64,000 nt of DNA from Apus apus (taxonomy: Eukaryota; Chordata; Aves; Apodiformes; Apodidae). Positions within the stretch are counted from its first letter, which is position 1. Each line of letters starts with the position of its first letter. Positions 31,630 to 43,842 of the stretch are shown piece by piece. Made by a program: the position numbers and the translations under genes. The notes beneath the pieces are model-generated. The model was not told where the DNA came from, made no database searches, and saw nothing but the letters and a program-made list of their open reading frames with translations. The DNA lies in assembly GCF_020740795.1 (NCBI RefSeq), contig NC_067304.1, positions 5,756,056-5,820,055 of the forward strand, written 5' to 3'.

Positions 31630-34600
31630 ATGATCAGCCAACCCGAGCGGGCACGGCCGCGGCGCCGGCGCTGGAGCGAGAGCTACGATGAGAAGTGCGA
31701 GAGGCGGCACGAGACGCGGGAGAACCTGCGGCGCAGGAACAACCTGACCAGCTGCAGGCACCTGAGGAGGGCAGCAGGGGGGCTGGAGCAGAGCCCCCGG
31801 CAGCAGGAGTTCCTGAGGAGGAGGAACCTGGCAAGCGATGCCGGGAGGATGCTGCCGGGATGGGGGCCTAAAGCACGAGTCCCCTTGGACATCTCACGGG
31901 TGGAGCCAAGACTGCCCATCCTGCTCCAGGTAAGGCCAGCCCAAGAGCACAGCCCACAGACCCACCACAGCCCCCCCGGCCTGTCCCCCAAGTGCAGCAG
32001 TATCAGCATCCAAACCAAACGACAGACAGAAAGTGAGAATGCACCAACAAAGTGCATTTCCTCATCACCTGCAGTGCTGGGCACAGGTAAACGCTGCCGC
32101 CTCCCTCCCAGTGTGCTCCTCTCTTGTTTTCCAAACCCTGACCCAGAGTTCTTCACCATTCCTCCAAATACAAACCCACATCCTAGCTGCCAGGTTACAG
32201 CTTTCCACTTAAATTAATTTTGCCCTTGAAAGCTGAGCTCCTAGCACCTGCCTTCCCTCCATCGCCTTCTGTTAGCAGGAAGGGAGCAGGAATGAGGAGG
32301 CTCCTGGTGCTCATTACCCACCCTGTGCTGCACAACTCAAGACAAGCCGGTGTGCTCACTGCCTCCAGTCAGATCTATAGGAAGATGCAATGCAAAACAC
32401 CCTGATCAGAGCCAAACAGATTTCCTTCTAAACTTATAGCCTGTGCAAAACTAACAATTCCCCTGGTATTTTGGAAGCTCATCCTAGGGGCTTCGTGAAC
32501 TATCAAACACATGACTATTTACAAAGCCAGGCACACCCTTGAGCTCCCTTTGCAGCATGAGAGCCTGCAGAGCAATTACCCATCCTCCTGCTGCCACTTG
32601 GTTCACTGGGTTTAATCACCTGCTAGACAGCAGGAATCTGGAACAAGCATGTGCAGGTACATGGCCTGTGCACGGTGCCTGCCCTGGCTTTGGCAGAGGT
32701 AACAAGGGGGAGAGACTGCTGGGGCAAGGGGAAAATGAGGTGAGCACCCTGCTCCCCCAGCCCCAAGGGGGAAGCCAGTGCAGAGCAGGTACCTCTGCTC
32801 CAAGGCAGCCAAATGACAGCAGGGACCCAAGCCAGGACACAGCCCCCTGCCACCCAAAGACCTCATCTTTTCCAGAAATATCTCAAGACACTTTGGGGGT
32901 GGGGAGGGTTCTTTCTCCTGTTCTGGCATGCCCCCCAGAACCCAGCAGGTTTCCCTCCCCTTCCCCACAGAGTTCTGGAGCTGCTGCAGCCAAAGCAGCA
33001 GATCCTTGTGGATTTGCAATGGTTTCTTGGCACCTCCTTCATGCTGTTCACCTAGTTGCTGCAGGTACAAAGCCTGACCCCTCTGTTCCTCACAGCCCAT
33101 TTTGCAGAGATGCTGACTCAACTGTCCTTTCCTTCCAGCACCCCTGGAGCTGCCCCACATTCCCCCCTGCACCCCTCAGCTTCAGTGTCCCCCTCAGCAC
33201 TTCAGCAGAAGCCAAACCCAGGCCAGGTGCCTCCATGAACACCCGAGGTAGGTGAGGGATGTAAGTTTTACTGCCCTACCCTGCAGGCGTTAAGAACGTT
33301 TTTCCCCCCGTGGTGGGATAAACCAGCCCAGCCCTCAGCTCAGCAACTGATGCTGAGGAGATGCTGCTGCCCTATGGCTTCCTTGTAAGGTCATCCAGGG
33401 ATCTGGGGCTAACTTCAGCCTGCAGCATTGCTTAACTTCCACTTCACTGCCCATCCAAGCAGGACTTTTCTTTGCCTCTGGTCCCTGTTGAGGTGTGTTA
33501 CTGGAGGCTTAAACAGCTGCTCTCCACCCCAGAAGTGATGTCTGAGAGGTGAGAGGGATGCCCAGAGAGCAGAGCTGCAGAGCCCCTGGGTCAGGGGGAT
33601 CAGCCACATCCTTTTGCTTTGCTTCCACAGGAACCCAGACCCTCACAAATCCAAGCCCAGCAGTGACAGACTCAAGCCAGCAGACAGAGTGAGTGGGTCC
33701 TTCCTTCCCTCCCTGGGTGCTCAGACACTGGGTGCAGGGCAGCAGCCTCCTGCACAAACTGGGGGGGGGGGAACGGGGGGCAGTGGGTGCCCAGGCAGGG
33801 GCTGCTGAAGAGCCTCCCATCACACTCACCTCAGTAACACACTTTCTTTTTTATTTTAGTTGTGGAATAGCAGTTTTAGATAAGGTGAGAGACAGATTCA
33901 AACTAGCCTTGAACTCCTGCAAATGAAGTAAGTTTCTAAATTTTCTGACCAGGAACTTGATGCTAAATGTCTATAGTTTCAAAACTGCTGACACTGGTCC
34001 CAGAGCACACGGAGGTGACTCTGCCCCACAGGCAGCTGCTGTTCTCCCTCAGGAACTGCCCCGGTTTGATACACGACCTGGCCGAGACACCACAACTGCT
34101 GTGCTGCAAGTTGCTGCAGGAAATGCTTTCACTTCCCTGGAAAAACAAACAAACAAAGCCCAGCAGGCTCTCCTCCTCCCCCCAGACTGAGCTACTCATT
34201 TCAGTTTTACTTCAAAATATTTGGGTTTTGTAGACAGTGGTAAAATGTTTAATAACAATGTTTTTAAACTGCAACAACGTATAATTTTGTAACCATTTGC
34301 CCTTTCCCTTTCAGGAAATGGTGCAGCTCTCCCACTACCTGAAGGTGGGTACCAGTCACTGCCACACCACTTTAAAACTGCTTTAAAGCCTACAGATCAG
34401 CTTTCTGAAGCCCGAAGACGTGTCCGAAACCCCCGTGACCCTGAGGGAGGAGCAGGGCTGCCCCTGCTGGCTTCGGGGGTCCCCACCAACCCGCTCTCCC
34501 CTTCCCCACAGGAGGCCCTGCACCGCGAGCTGCTGCTCAAGCAGAAGATGGTGATTTTGCAGGAGCTTTTCTCCACGTTGCTGCAAGCGTCAGAAAAATC

Positions 34601-37600
34601 CTGGCAGGTACCAGCGAGGCACACGGGGCTGCTCCTGCTGGGGCCGGGGGGGAGGTTTTGCCTCCGGGGGACCCAGCTTGTGCTCGGAAGCAGGAGCAAC
34701 CCCGGGTCTCCCTTCCTTCCTGGGAGCTAAACCCCAGCTCTGCCTGGCTTTGGTGCTTTGCAGCCCAGATGTTAGATGCTGAAAATGCCTGGCAGAGCAG
34801 GGCTGGTGCGAAACGTTCCCTGCAAGCTGCTGCCCGCCCTGCTGCTGCCCGCCCTGCTGCTGCCCGCCCTGCTGCTGCCCGCCCTGCTGCTGCCCGCCCT
34901 GCTGCTGCCCGCCCTGCTGCTGCCCGCCCTGCTGCTGCCCGCCCTGCTGCTGCCCGCCCTGCTGCTGCCCGCCCTGCTGCTGCCCGCCCTGCTGCTGCCC
35001 GCCCTGCTGCTGCCCGCCCTGCTGCTGCCCGCCCTGCTGCTGCCCGCCCTGCTGCTGCCCGCCCTGCTGCTGCCCCCGCTGGGCCCTCGCTCTCCAGGGA
35101 GGGCTGATCACAAACTCAGCAATCGGGGCTACTTCGCTTGATGTTTTCCCCTCTTTTATCCCCAAAAAGATTGCTCCAAAGCACACTTTGCTTTCAGATC
35201 CACAGGAAGTGTAAAACACTTCTCTTCTAAGGTTTTGGGTGTTTGGGTTTTTGTTTTTTTTTATACCTGCCTCTCCCACTTGTTCTTCAGTAAAAAGCAA
35301 ACAAAGTGTGTAAGTGGGGAAAAACTGGAATGAACCCAGCCCACCGCCTTCCACCAAATTTTCTTTCCTAGTCAAAACAAGCTGCAAATGTTTTGAACCG
35401 AATTTTTCTTTTTTGGCCAAAGTAAAAATGTTAGATGCAAACTGAGACACCCAAGTGCTGGCAATCACGGATGGGGTAAAAGACAGACTGCTTCCTAAAC
35501 TGGGAACACAACAGCTGAAAACCTCCACCCAGCACAAGCTGCCTCCCTGCAGAGCACCAGCCCCCCAGCCTGCTCCTCGCTGGCACCTGCAGGGACATCC
35601 TCTGTCCTGGTTCCTTTTGGGGACAGATTCTGGGCCCCAAAGACAGATCAGGGAACCCAGTACCACAGTGCCCTGCACACTGGCACTCTGCTGAACCACA
35701 GCCTTGCACCAAACCGTTTCCTCACAGCTCAAAGTCCTCTGGGCTGCACTGAACCAGGGCCCATGGATTTATTTATTTATTTTTTACTTTCAGGTAAAAT
35801 TGAGGCAAAGATTTTATGCAACATAAAGTGTTTTATGTAGGATTCTTAAATATTCATTTGCAGTTCATTATCATTAAAAAAAAAAAAGTGATTTGAAAGT
35901 TCTGTCGGGGCAGAAATGTGAGTAATTGGGTGAGATGGTGTAAAAACTCAAGCTGGATGCTCTGCGGTTGGAGCTTCCGCCCTCGCTTGCTTCTGCACAT
36001 ATAACATGAGCAGGAAACAACACCCAGCCACACTCTGCAGGAAGTAGCCATGAAACCTCAGATTAGAAACAGGTGGGTGCACTTTGCTTCTTGCTATCTC
36101 TGCTCCTGGAGGGAGCTTTTGCTGCTGCCTCTTGCCTTCAACTCTTCATCGGACTAAAAATTAACTCGCTGCTGGAGCTGATGGGGCAAACAAGTAGATG
36201 GTGCCTGCTCAGGGGGATCCCCTGGGAATGCACAGGGGGAGGGAGGCTGGGGGAAAGGGGCTTCCCTGAGAGGTGCTGGCAAAGGGAGGTACAGACAGGT
36301 CCCATTCCATAATGCTGTGCCATGGAAACTGATGGCTGGGTGCCCATTTCCAGGCTCAGGTGAGATGCCAAATGCCCATTGCAGAGGCTTTTTAATCCTT
36401 TCCAATATTTTGGGTTTCACAGAAATATGGTTGCATAGACAGGAACAATACAGCAGTAACTCTTGAAATGGCCAGAGAGTAATTTTTGAGATGCTGCTCA
36501 TTTTCACAAGTGCTTCTGGTTTGATAGAGCAAGCAGAGACTCCTCAGAAAGATGGGACGCAGTTAAACTGAAAGGATAAAGCATTTGTTTCCTTCCCCCT
36601 CCCATGATTTTACTTCTAGGTTAAAGAGACCTTCCTACGATCTGTTGTAGAACTTGCTCAGTTCAGCATTTATTCTTATTGCTTTAAATCAGCTATTTCA
36701 AGTGACTAAGAGAAAGAATATCAGAGAGTTCAGCAACCACAGGACAACCAAAACACTACAGCTATCAGCCAAAAGCAGGTCCATGTGCTTCTAGGGCACA
36801 TCTTTTTTAAATTGCACCTGCTTTCTAAGAGTACAAAGCGTTTCATTCTTTGTACCAATAGCTGAACTGGGAAGATTTAGTCCTTGGGACTGTAAATTTC
36901 AAAGCAAATTTAAGCAGTGCTAAGAGACCAGAGAATCTGGTTTTGCTTGGTCTAACAGCTCTTCCTGTAACATGGAGTTGTTTTTTCAGAGACTTGACGT
37001 CAAACAGCAGCAAGCAGAGGATACCAGTGTTCTCATTATCAGTGGTGGCAGATCAGTCTATGTGATGAACTCTGCTAGAAATGCTCGTCTTAATTTCCAT
37101 GCAGCCTGATTTCACAAAACCTAAGCTGCCTGACTAACACTGAGAGGAGGCTACAGTCAGGAAAGTGAATCATCACTGTTGCCCTCTATCCCCCTGCCCA
37201 ACTGCCAGATGTTGCAAGGAAGACCCAACCTATTTCCTAAGGGAAGCAGCAAGACAAGACCTCAGCAGCAGCCCAAGCTTTAGGCAAGGAGCATTGCAGG
37301 GAGGAGCCAGGGAACAAGGACAGTCCCAACCAGACTCACCTGAAATCCCCTTGCTCTAAACTTCTCCTCTTGCTGCACCCAGAACCCATGGGATTGCCTC
37401 AGGAGAGTTTTTTCAGTGCACAAGTTTTCCTTCCCCCAGACCCCATTTATTCTGACATGATGAAGGCTTGTTTGAACACCAAGTGTTGAAAAGATTCTGA
37501 CCAAATTGAGCCACAGCATTACAGATGAAGAAGAGGGAGAAAGGGAATCAACACACAGGCTAACAGAGCACTGAGGCATATTGTGCAGTTTGTGATTCCA

Positions 37601-40600
37601 CATGTCAGCTCAGTTGTTTCTCCCCCAGGGTCAGCTGAACGAAGACAAACTGAAGTGCAAACTAAGGGCGCTTGAGAACCAGCTGCAGGCCTGCACCCAG
37701 GTAACGGGCATCAGCCACGGGGAAGGAAGGCAGGAAAACAACAACCAAGCCATGTAATCAGCTCTGGTCCCAGCTTCTAGAGCAACCTGGCTACATATGC
37801 ATCTGAAAATCAGTTTTCCTCTCTGCTGAAGCTTCACAGCTCAGTAGTATTTACACACTCTGGATTTGCTAATATTCAGGCTTAGCAAGATTAAGAGTAT
37901 GTCAGATAAAACCCTTCAAGCACTTTGATGCTTCCTTTAAAGAGTTACACAAAGGAGTGTGTGAAGAAGATCCTGATAGAGATGGAAGACCAGAAGCAGA
38001 CCTACGAACAGAAGGCTAAAGAGGCTCTTCAGAAGATGCTGGAGGACAAACTCCAAGCAGAGCAGGAGCTGCAGAACTCCCAGGTAAGGAAAAGACTTGG
38101 CTTTGCTTTAACCCAGTCTGACTGTGACAAAGAGCTCCCACATTTCAGGGAAAGGGGATCACTGGCTTACCATTAGTAAACAAAGGTGCAAAATTACCAC
38201 TTTTTAGCTACTGAGCAAAGTCCAAAGCAGCTTAATGGCAACCTGATCTCAGAATGAGAGCCACACATCAGGTCATTCAAAAGAGCACACAGCTGGGGGA
38301 ATAGGCTGCTGCTTGGCAGTGTAAAACCTTTCTCCTCCACTGTCCCTTTTTCCCCTCTCCCTGCTCTACACACACAGAGCAACAAGCTACACACAGATAT
38401 ATCCAGGGCATGAGGTGTCCAGAGACACTTCTTCAGGAGCTGCTCTTTTATATGAAAATGCGTTTTCCCCAAGAGGCATCCTGGGGGTCAAACCAAACGC
38501 CTAACTGGTATTTTCAGAACAATGAATAATTTGTATCCCAAAGATTACGAGCTTCTTCAATCCTCCCAGCAGCAAAGGAACCAGGGTTCCACAGCAAACC
38601 CTCAGCCTGTGTTCCCTCTGTCCATCAGGTGGCATCAGCCCCACACGTGCTGCCATAACCCGGGTGCAGGAGGAGCTGGTGCTGCCCCAGCCCCACGCAT
38701 GGCCCAGCCCGTGGGTGCTGTTCAGGGCAGCCTGGCGTGGTCCCACCAAGCTGTGGGTCACAGCCCACCCCTAGCTCCTTCTCTCCTCCACAGAGAAACT
38801 TGGCAGTGACAAGAGAGGACCTTGCCTTCTGGAAAGAGCACTACACCATGCTCAAAGCCAAACTGACCGACACGAGCACAGCACACACCGAGCTCGAGAA
38901 CAGCTTCCACGTTTTGCAGAGTGAACTGCAGGTACATGAGTGCCCCTCAGGAACAGCACAGAGTCACAGATTGGTTTGGGTTGGAAGGGACCACCTAGGT
39001 CAAACACCCCCCTGCCACAGGCAGGGACACCTCCCACTAGACCAGTGGGAGCTCCAAGCCTCATCCACCCCCCTCCAGGAGTTCACATTTCCCAATGTGC
39101 CAGCCAGGAAGTCATAGAAACCATAAAATCATGAAGGTTGAAAGGGACCTTAAAGATCATCAAGTTCCAACCCATGAGCAGGGAACCCCACCACTAGACC
39201 AGGTTGCACAAAACCTTGTCCAACCTGGCCTTAAAAACCTCCAGGGCTGGGGCATCAACAGCCTCCCTGGGCAACCCATCCCAGTTCCTCACCACCCTAG
39301 TGAGGAATTTCTTCCTAATATCTAACCTCAATCACCCTCTCTCAGTTTAAAACCATCACCCCTTGTCCTATCACTATCTTCTCTGACAAAAAGCCCCTCC
39401 CCAGCTTTTCTGGAGCACCTCCAGGCACTGGAAGGTGCTCTAAGGTCTCCCTGGAGCCTTCTCTTCTCCAGGCTGAACACCCCAGCTCTCCCAGCCTGGC
39501 TCCAGAGCAGAGCTGCTCCAGGGCTCTGAAGCCCCAGGCTGAGATCACTACATAATAAATCCCCTTTGGCCAAGCCCAAGGGTCAGTCCTGCAACCCCAG
39601 TCCCCAGCTTTGTGTCTCCCGGGGGCAGGGGGTGCGCGGTGCGGGTCTGACCCCGCGGCTCCTCTCCCCGCAGCGCGCAGAGGCGCAGAGGGAGCAGCTG
39701 CGGGGAGCCCTGCAGAGCCTGCGGGAGCAGCACACCGCGCTCTGCCGCCACAGCAGCGCCCTGCGGGAGGACAACCGCCTGCAGGCCCGGCACATCAGCA
39801 CCATCCAAGGTACGGGGGAGAGGGCAGGGGGGGGTCTGTGCTCCAAAGACACAGAGGACGGAAGGAAAACAACTCCTAAAAATCCCGGTACTTGAAGCCT
39901 CTGGTTTCCAAAGGGCTCCTGGAGTCACTTCCGACCAGATTAAAAAGGACTTCAGAGAAGTCAAGTGGCTTTTCTAGAAGGATGGAATGCGAGACCTGAA
40001 AATTCAAAGATGAACCCTCAGCTCTGATGAGGACTTTTGCATCCTCGTCAGACCCACCAAACCCAGCAGCAGAAGCTGGAGAGGCAGCACTGTCACTGCC
40101 TGGGGGCTGCTGCCCGGCGGTGGATGCTACCAGCCCACAAACACATGCTAGCAGTGTCTTAAAGTACTCCAGAGAGGCAAGGACACTCTCACACACTTCA
40201 CATGGCTATTTTAAAACACAATTAAGGAAGAGTTTTCATAACTGGTCTCACACAAGCAGCTTTAAAATAAATTAATGGAATTTAAGGCATGCTAGAAAAA
40301 CCTGCCAAAACTGAAAGGTAATTGACAGCTCAACATCACGTTCCTTCAGAGAAGAAAGTTCAGCGTAGCCAACAACATCCACTTCGCTTCAGACATGTGG
40401 AGAGAGGGAAAGTTGCCGTCCTTGCATCCACACCAGCCCTTATGTTCTCCTGTCATTATTTCAGATCAATTGCAAAAGGAACAAAACCGGAGGGTAGCAC
40501 TGGAGGCGACGATCGGCCATTTACAAAGTAAGTAACACAAAGACATGCAAAGCGAGCGACCTGTGTCAGAGCTGGGGGTGGTAACTGAGCCTTTTTACAT

Positions 40601-43064
40601 CCCCAGGCTTGATACAGAGCCAGGCGGAGCAGCAGAAGCTCCAGGAGGCCACGGTGCAATGGAAAGGTCAGCAAACTTTGTAACTCCCACCTAAGCCCTG
40701 CTCCCACGGGACACCAGAACCTTAGGCCTGGCTCTAGGAGAAGTCTCCACTGGCTTAGAATACAGGATTATGTTAAAGCTGCACAAAACGAGTTACTGTA
40801 CTTCGCTAGTTAATGTTAAAACAAGTGTATTTATGATGGCAACACTTTGAAAAATAAATGGATTTCATTGCAAATTCTATTTCAGCAGCTATGCCAGTTG
40901 TTTTTTTTTTTCCAAAGTACATTACAATTTATAATTGCAATTACAGCTGTACCTGAAAAAAGTTTAAAAAGACACTTTTCTTCCCCTCCCCTCCATTTCT
41001 GGCAACTACTTAGAAATACTCCTCTAAAGTTCATTAAATTTGTAGCTACAGCAGAGGCAGGTCTGTGACAGCTAACTCAGCTCCCGTGCCCTCTGCTGTG
41101 TGCATAGCATGCAAATATTATCTTTAAACTGTGCTGAGCAAACAAGATCTAAAGCAAACTGAAAGCCTGGACCCATTTCTCATCAGAAGCCTGTTTTCTA
41201 GACCAGGTTTTCACCACGCAGACCCCACCTCTCAATCTCACCAAGGAAAAACAAAACACTCTCTTAGAGTATCCTGAGGAGGAAGGAGAAGAAAGCCTGA
41301 AGGATGAGGTGCAGGAAAGGACATCCCAGCTTGCAGCAAAGGAAAACGAGGTGAGGAAGACACTGAACCACAGTTGAGACCAAGTTCCCTGCCAGGACAC
41401 AACACACCAAAGCCCCTGGAAGTAACCTAAGTTTGGCACCCCCTGCAAGGATTAGCTCTGCTGAACTTTTATCCTGATACCAGCCTCACCTAAACCTTCA
41501 ACACAGCACCTACATGCAAGGGAGGGCAGCAGCACCTGGCACCCAGGGCTGCAGCAGCACAGCACCCTCCAAACAAACCCACTTCAGCTTGTGTGGACAG
41601 GAGAGCCCCAACAGCCTCACAGGGAAAAGCCAAAGCCACACTCGAATAGCTGAGACTCTGGGCACAAGAAGGAAAAGGCTTGCAAATAACAGGCATGGCG
41701 TGCTAAAAAGATACAAACAAGCAAGCAAGCACTGCCCTCACAACGGGGCTGCAAAAACACTCGAAGCTTTCCAGCCTCTCGCACCATCTTTCGCATCAAA
41801 CTGTGCCCTCAGCCAACCAGCAGCTCTCCCAGCAGCGCTCAGCAAGGATTTTTAAAAAAGGAATGTTTTAAACAAAGGATTTTTAACTTACTGCAGCCGA
41901 TCCCCGAGCCACGCAGGAGAAGAGCTTGTCCTGCCGACCCCCGCCGGGGAGAGCAGAGGCATCATGAGGAGCCAGCACCACCTGGGGAAGCGCCTTGTAA
42001 AGGACAATCAGGCAATCAGGGACAGCTGGGGTGGTCCTGCTCTCCCCTCTCTGCTTCCGCAGCTGGGAAGGCAGCAGGGCCTCCTGCCAGAAAAATAAAA
42101 AAGGCAGTTCCCGGTTTTTGGGGGGGTGCAGCACAACCGAGGTGCCTGTCCCATGTGTCCCAGAGGGTTTAAAGGACTCTGCAACTGCTCTTGCAGCCAG
42201 TGAGATGCAGAGTGAATGTCAGGATGAGAGGCAAAGCCTGCACTCCGTGTTTTCTTGACCCACAAGCTTCTGTGGTCAGGAAAATAAGCCTAGAATGCCA
42301 GGTTAGAAGGGACCTCAAGGACCATCTGGTCCAACCTTTCTGGGTTGGAACATGGTTTAGGTGAGAGAAATAAGACACTCCCATCTAAATGAGATGAAGC
42401 ATTTATCTAAATTCAGCTCGATTTAGCTTTTAGCTAACTTCAGACGAAGCAGTAACTGTTCCTTCCTTCTGCCGTGCGATGTGGAAGCCGGCAGCAAGGC
42501 CTGGCAGGCCGCGGGACGGCCGCTGGCTGCGTCCTGCCTCTGCCACCACATTCCCGGTGACACTGAGCTCTGCTCTGTCCCTGTAGGTACAGAAGGACGT
42601 AGGGGTGAACACCCCTGGTCCCTGTGGGGGTGCTGGGAGGGTCCCGGCGCCGAGGGGACCCCTGGTGCTAACGGCCCCTGGCTCTTCTTGCAGCGCCGGG
42701 AGCTGCGCGTGGAGCTGGAGGCGCTGAGCGAGGAATGCCGATCCTGCCTGGCCGGGCTGCGCCAGTGCCGGGACCAGCTCAACCACTTCCAGAGCCAGCA
42801 GGCAAAGGTGGGAGCAGCTCCTCGCCCCCACTCCCCGGGGACCCGGCCTGCAGATCGCTCCGGGAATCATTCCCCGTGTATTTGTGCAGTGCAGAAAGCT
42901 GAACGACATGTTCTGTAGGGATGAGATGGGAAGTTCCTTCTCCTCGCCCATTTCCTACTAACACTTGCTTCTTCCCGCAGAGGCGGCGCAGTCACTGGGT
43001 CCCTGTCCTGCTGGCAGTGACAGCAATGGCCATGGCCACCTTCCTCGCGAGCTACAGACCATGA
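31630..43064 (+). CDS. TRAF3IP3: TRAF3-interacting protein 3 (T3JAM)
   Basis: This is a lymphocyte coiled-coil adaptor that binds TRAF3 and is anchored to membranes by its C-terminus. Fifteen coding exons join in phase: 31,630-31,929; 33,139-33,247; 33,631-33,688; 33,860-33,884; 34,315-34,344; 34,512-34,607; 37,629-37,700; 37,943-38,083; 38,794-38,931; 39,674-39,809; 40,465-40,527; 40,607-40,666; 41,268-41,350; 42,694-42,807; 42,981-43,064. The product is 502 residues; human is about 551. Human-like segments include RWSESYDEKCERR near residue 14, SQQTDCGIAVLDK at about 152-164 and LLLKQKMVILQELFSTLLQA near 180. Residues 165-475 are mostly coiled coil, and 481-498 form a tail-anchor membrane segment. 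The ATG exon probably begins at the acceptor ending 31,587. Residues 30-150 are poorly conserved. Two exons are microexons of 25 and 30 bases. Confidence 0.93.
34608..37628 (+). other. TRAF3IP3: Large TRAF3IP3 intron
   Basis: This is the longest TRAF3IP3 intron, 3.0 kb, between the exons ending at 34,607 and starting at 37,629. It holds the 15-base minisatellite at 34,827-35,081 and otherwise ordinary sequence. No nested gene was recognised. Confidence 0.75.
34827..35081 (+). repeat. 15-bp minisatellite, 16 perfect units
   Basis: Sixteen identical head-to-tail copies of CTGCTGCCCGCCCTG span 34,827-35,066, followed by one imperfect copy to 35,081. The array sits in an intron of TRAF3IP3. Because 15 is a multiple of three, it leaves long open frames on both strands (LLPAL repeats forward, QQGGQ repeats reverse), which are artefacts. 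Perfect identity suggests recent expansion and likely length polymorphism. Confidence 0.97.
38957..39116 (-). mobile_element. CR1 LINE 3' tail, first of two adjacent copies
   Basis: It starts CAGAGTCACAGATTGGTTTG and continues with GGAAGGGACC, the reverse complement of a CR1 3' end. It begins only about 25 bases after the donor of a TRAF3IP3 exon. It is a short tail truncated by or abutting the next copy. Confidence 0.85.
39117..39550 (-). mobile_element. CR1 LINE, 5'-truncated, about 430 bp
   Basis: This is a clear reverse-complement CR1 3' region. It includes AAAGGGACCTTAAAGATCAT, GGCAACCCATCCCAGTTCCT and GAGGAATTTCTTCCTAATAT, and ends toward CTTCTCCAGGCTGAACACCC and the following bases. 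It lies directly after another CR1 tail, and together they fill most of the 742-base TRAF3IP3 intron. Confidence 0.95.
41351..42693 (+). other. TRAF3IP3: TRAF3IP3 intron with a CR1 remnant
   Basis: This 1.3 kb intron lies between the exons ending at 41,350 and starting at 42,694. It carries a short CR1 tail at about 42,288-42,360. No extra exon in phase was found. Confidence 0.7.
42288..42360 (-). mobile_element. CR1 LINE 3' tail fragment
   Basis: TTAGAAGGGACCTCAAGGAC followed by CATCTGGTCCAACC is a diverged reverse-complement CR1 terminus in an intron of TRAF3IP3. Confidence 0.8.
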
Positions 43065-43512
43065 AGGACCTTCTGACTGACTTCACTGCAGGAGCTGAAC
43101 AGGTCCACCCTCCCTGGTTTTCATAGCCGGCAGCTGAGCGGACTACAAAATGCTCTTCCTTTATTTACTGCCTTTCCAAACGTGACATGCTCAGCCCTGG
43201 ATGATCTCTACTAGTACCTGACAAAAGAAACTCAGCTCAGGGAGGCTTTTCAGCCCAGTCCCCCCACACTCCCTCCTGCACTCCCTGTCCCGACCAGTTT
43301 TCCCACCCACCAGACCCAGTTCAGCCCACTGCCCTGTGAGCCTGCCCCATGGCCAAGTGTCCCCACAGCCATGTCCCCTTCCCTTTCACCTCCAGCTCCA
43401 CGTTAATTTGCAGAGACAAGGGTTCTAAGGCTCCCTTGGAGCTGGGCTGAGCAGGTTTCACAGTAGCCCTGACACCACCTGGCACGAGTAGTAAATGCGC
43501 TATGGAGCCTAC

Positions 43513-43518
43513 AATAAA
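43513..43518 (+). terminator. TRAF3IP3: TRAF3IP3 polyadenylation signal
   Basis: AATAAA about 450 bases after the TRAF3IP3 stop. It faces the reverse-strand signals of C1orf74 at 43,543-43,554, so the two transcripts should overlap slightly at their ends. Confidence 0.7.
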
Positions 43519-43542
43519 CTTCACAAACTCAAATTTCCATAT

Positions 43543-43554
43543 TTTATTTTTATT
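43543..43554 (-). terminator. C1orf74 polyadenylation signals (two overlapping)
   Basis: TTTATT occurs on the plus strand at 43,543-43,548 and again at 43,549-43,554, giving two AATAAA signals on the minus strand about 290 bases after the C1orf74 stop. Confidence 0.65.
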
Positions 43555-43842
43555 AACCTGTTTTCAGCAGACAACTACACCCTGACTTTGCAGGGCATCC
43601 TCTTGCAGTCCAGATGGAGGCTGCTGAGCAGCTGTGGGTGCGTGTGTCCACCCACTGCTCTTCTGCGAAGCACAAGTACATGATTTGCAACTGGCCTGCC
43701 AGGCCCAGGGCTCAAGATTGTCCCATTTCAGCCTTTGGTGCTCAGGGGCCTCTTGAGGGAGCCTCAGTTGGCTGCACATACAGCCTCGGTCCCTGATGTC
43801 AGTGAGAAACAGGCCAAAAAGTCTGAGTTTTTCTGTGTTTTT

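Noticed and set aside
32971-33064. Possible extra TRAF3IP3 exon with good splice sites
   Set aside because: Its length of 94 bases would break the phase between the exons ending at 31,929 and starting at 33,139, which already join correctly and match human flanks. It might be an alternative or non-coding exon.
34658-35141. Plus-strand frames with LLPAL or PAAAR repeats
   Set aside because: Same minisatellite in other frames, with no splice sites fitting TRAF3IP3.
34590-35732. Minus-strand open frame of 380 codons with QQGGQ repeats
   Set aside because: The 15-base repeat array keeps the frame open by its period; the frame lies antisense in an intron and has no recognisable domain.
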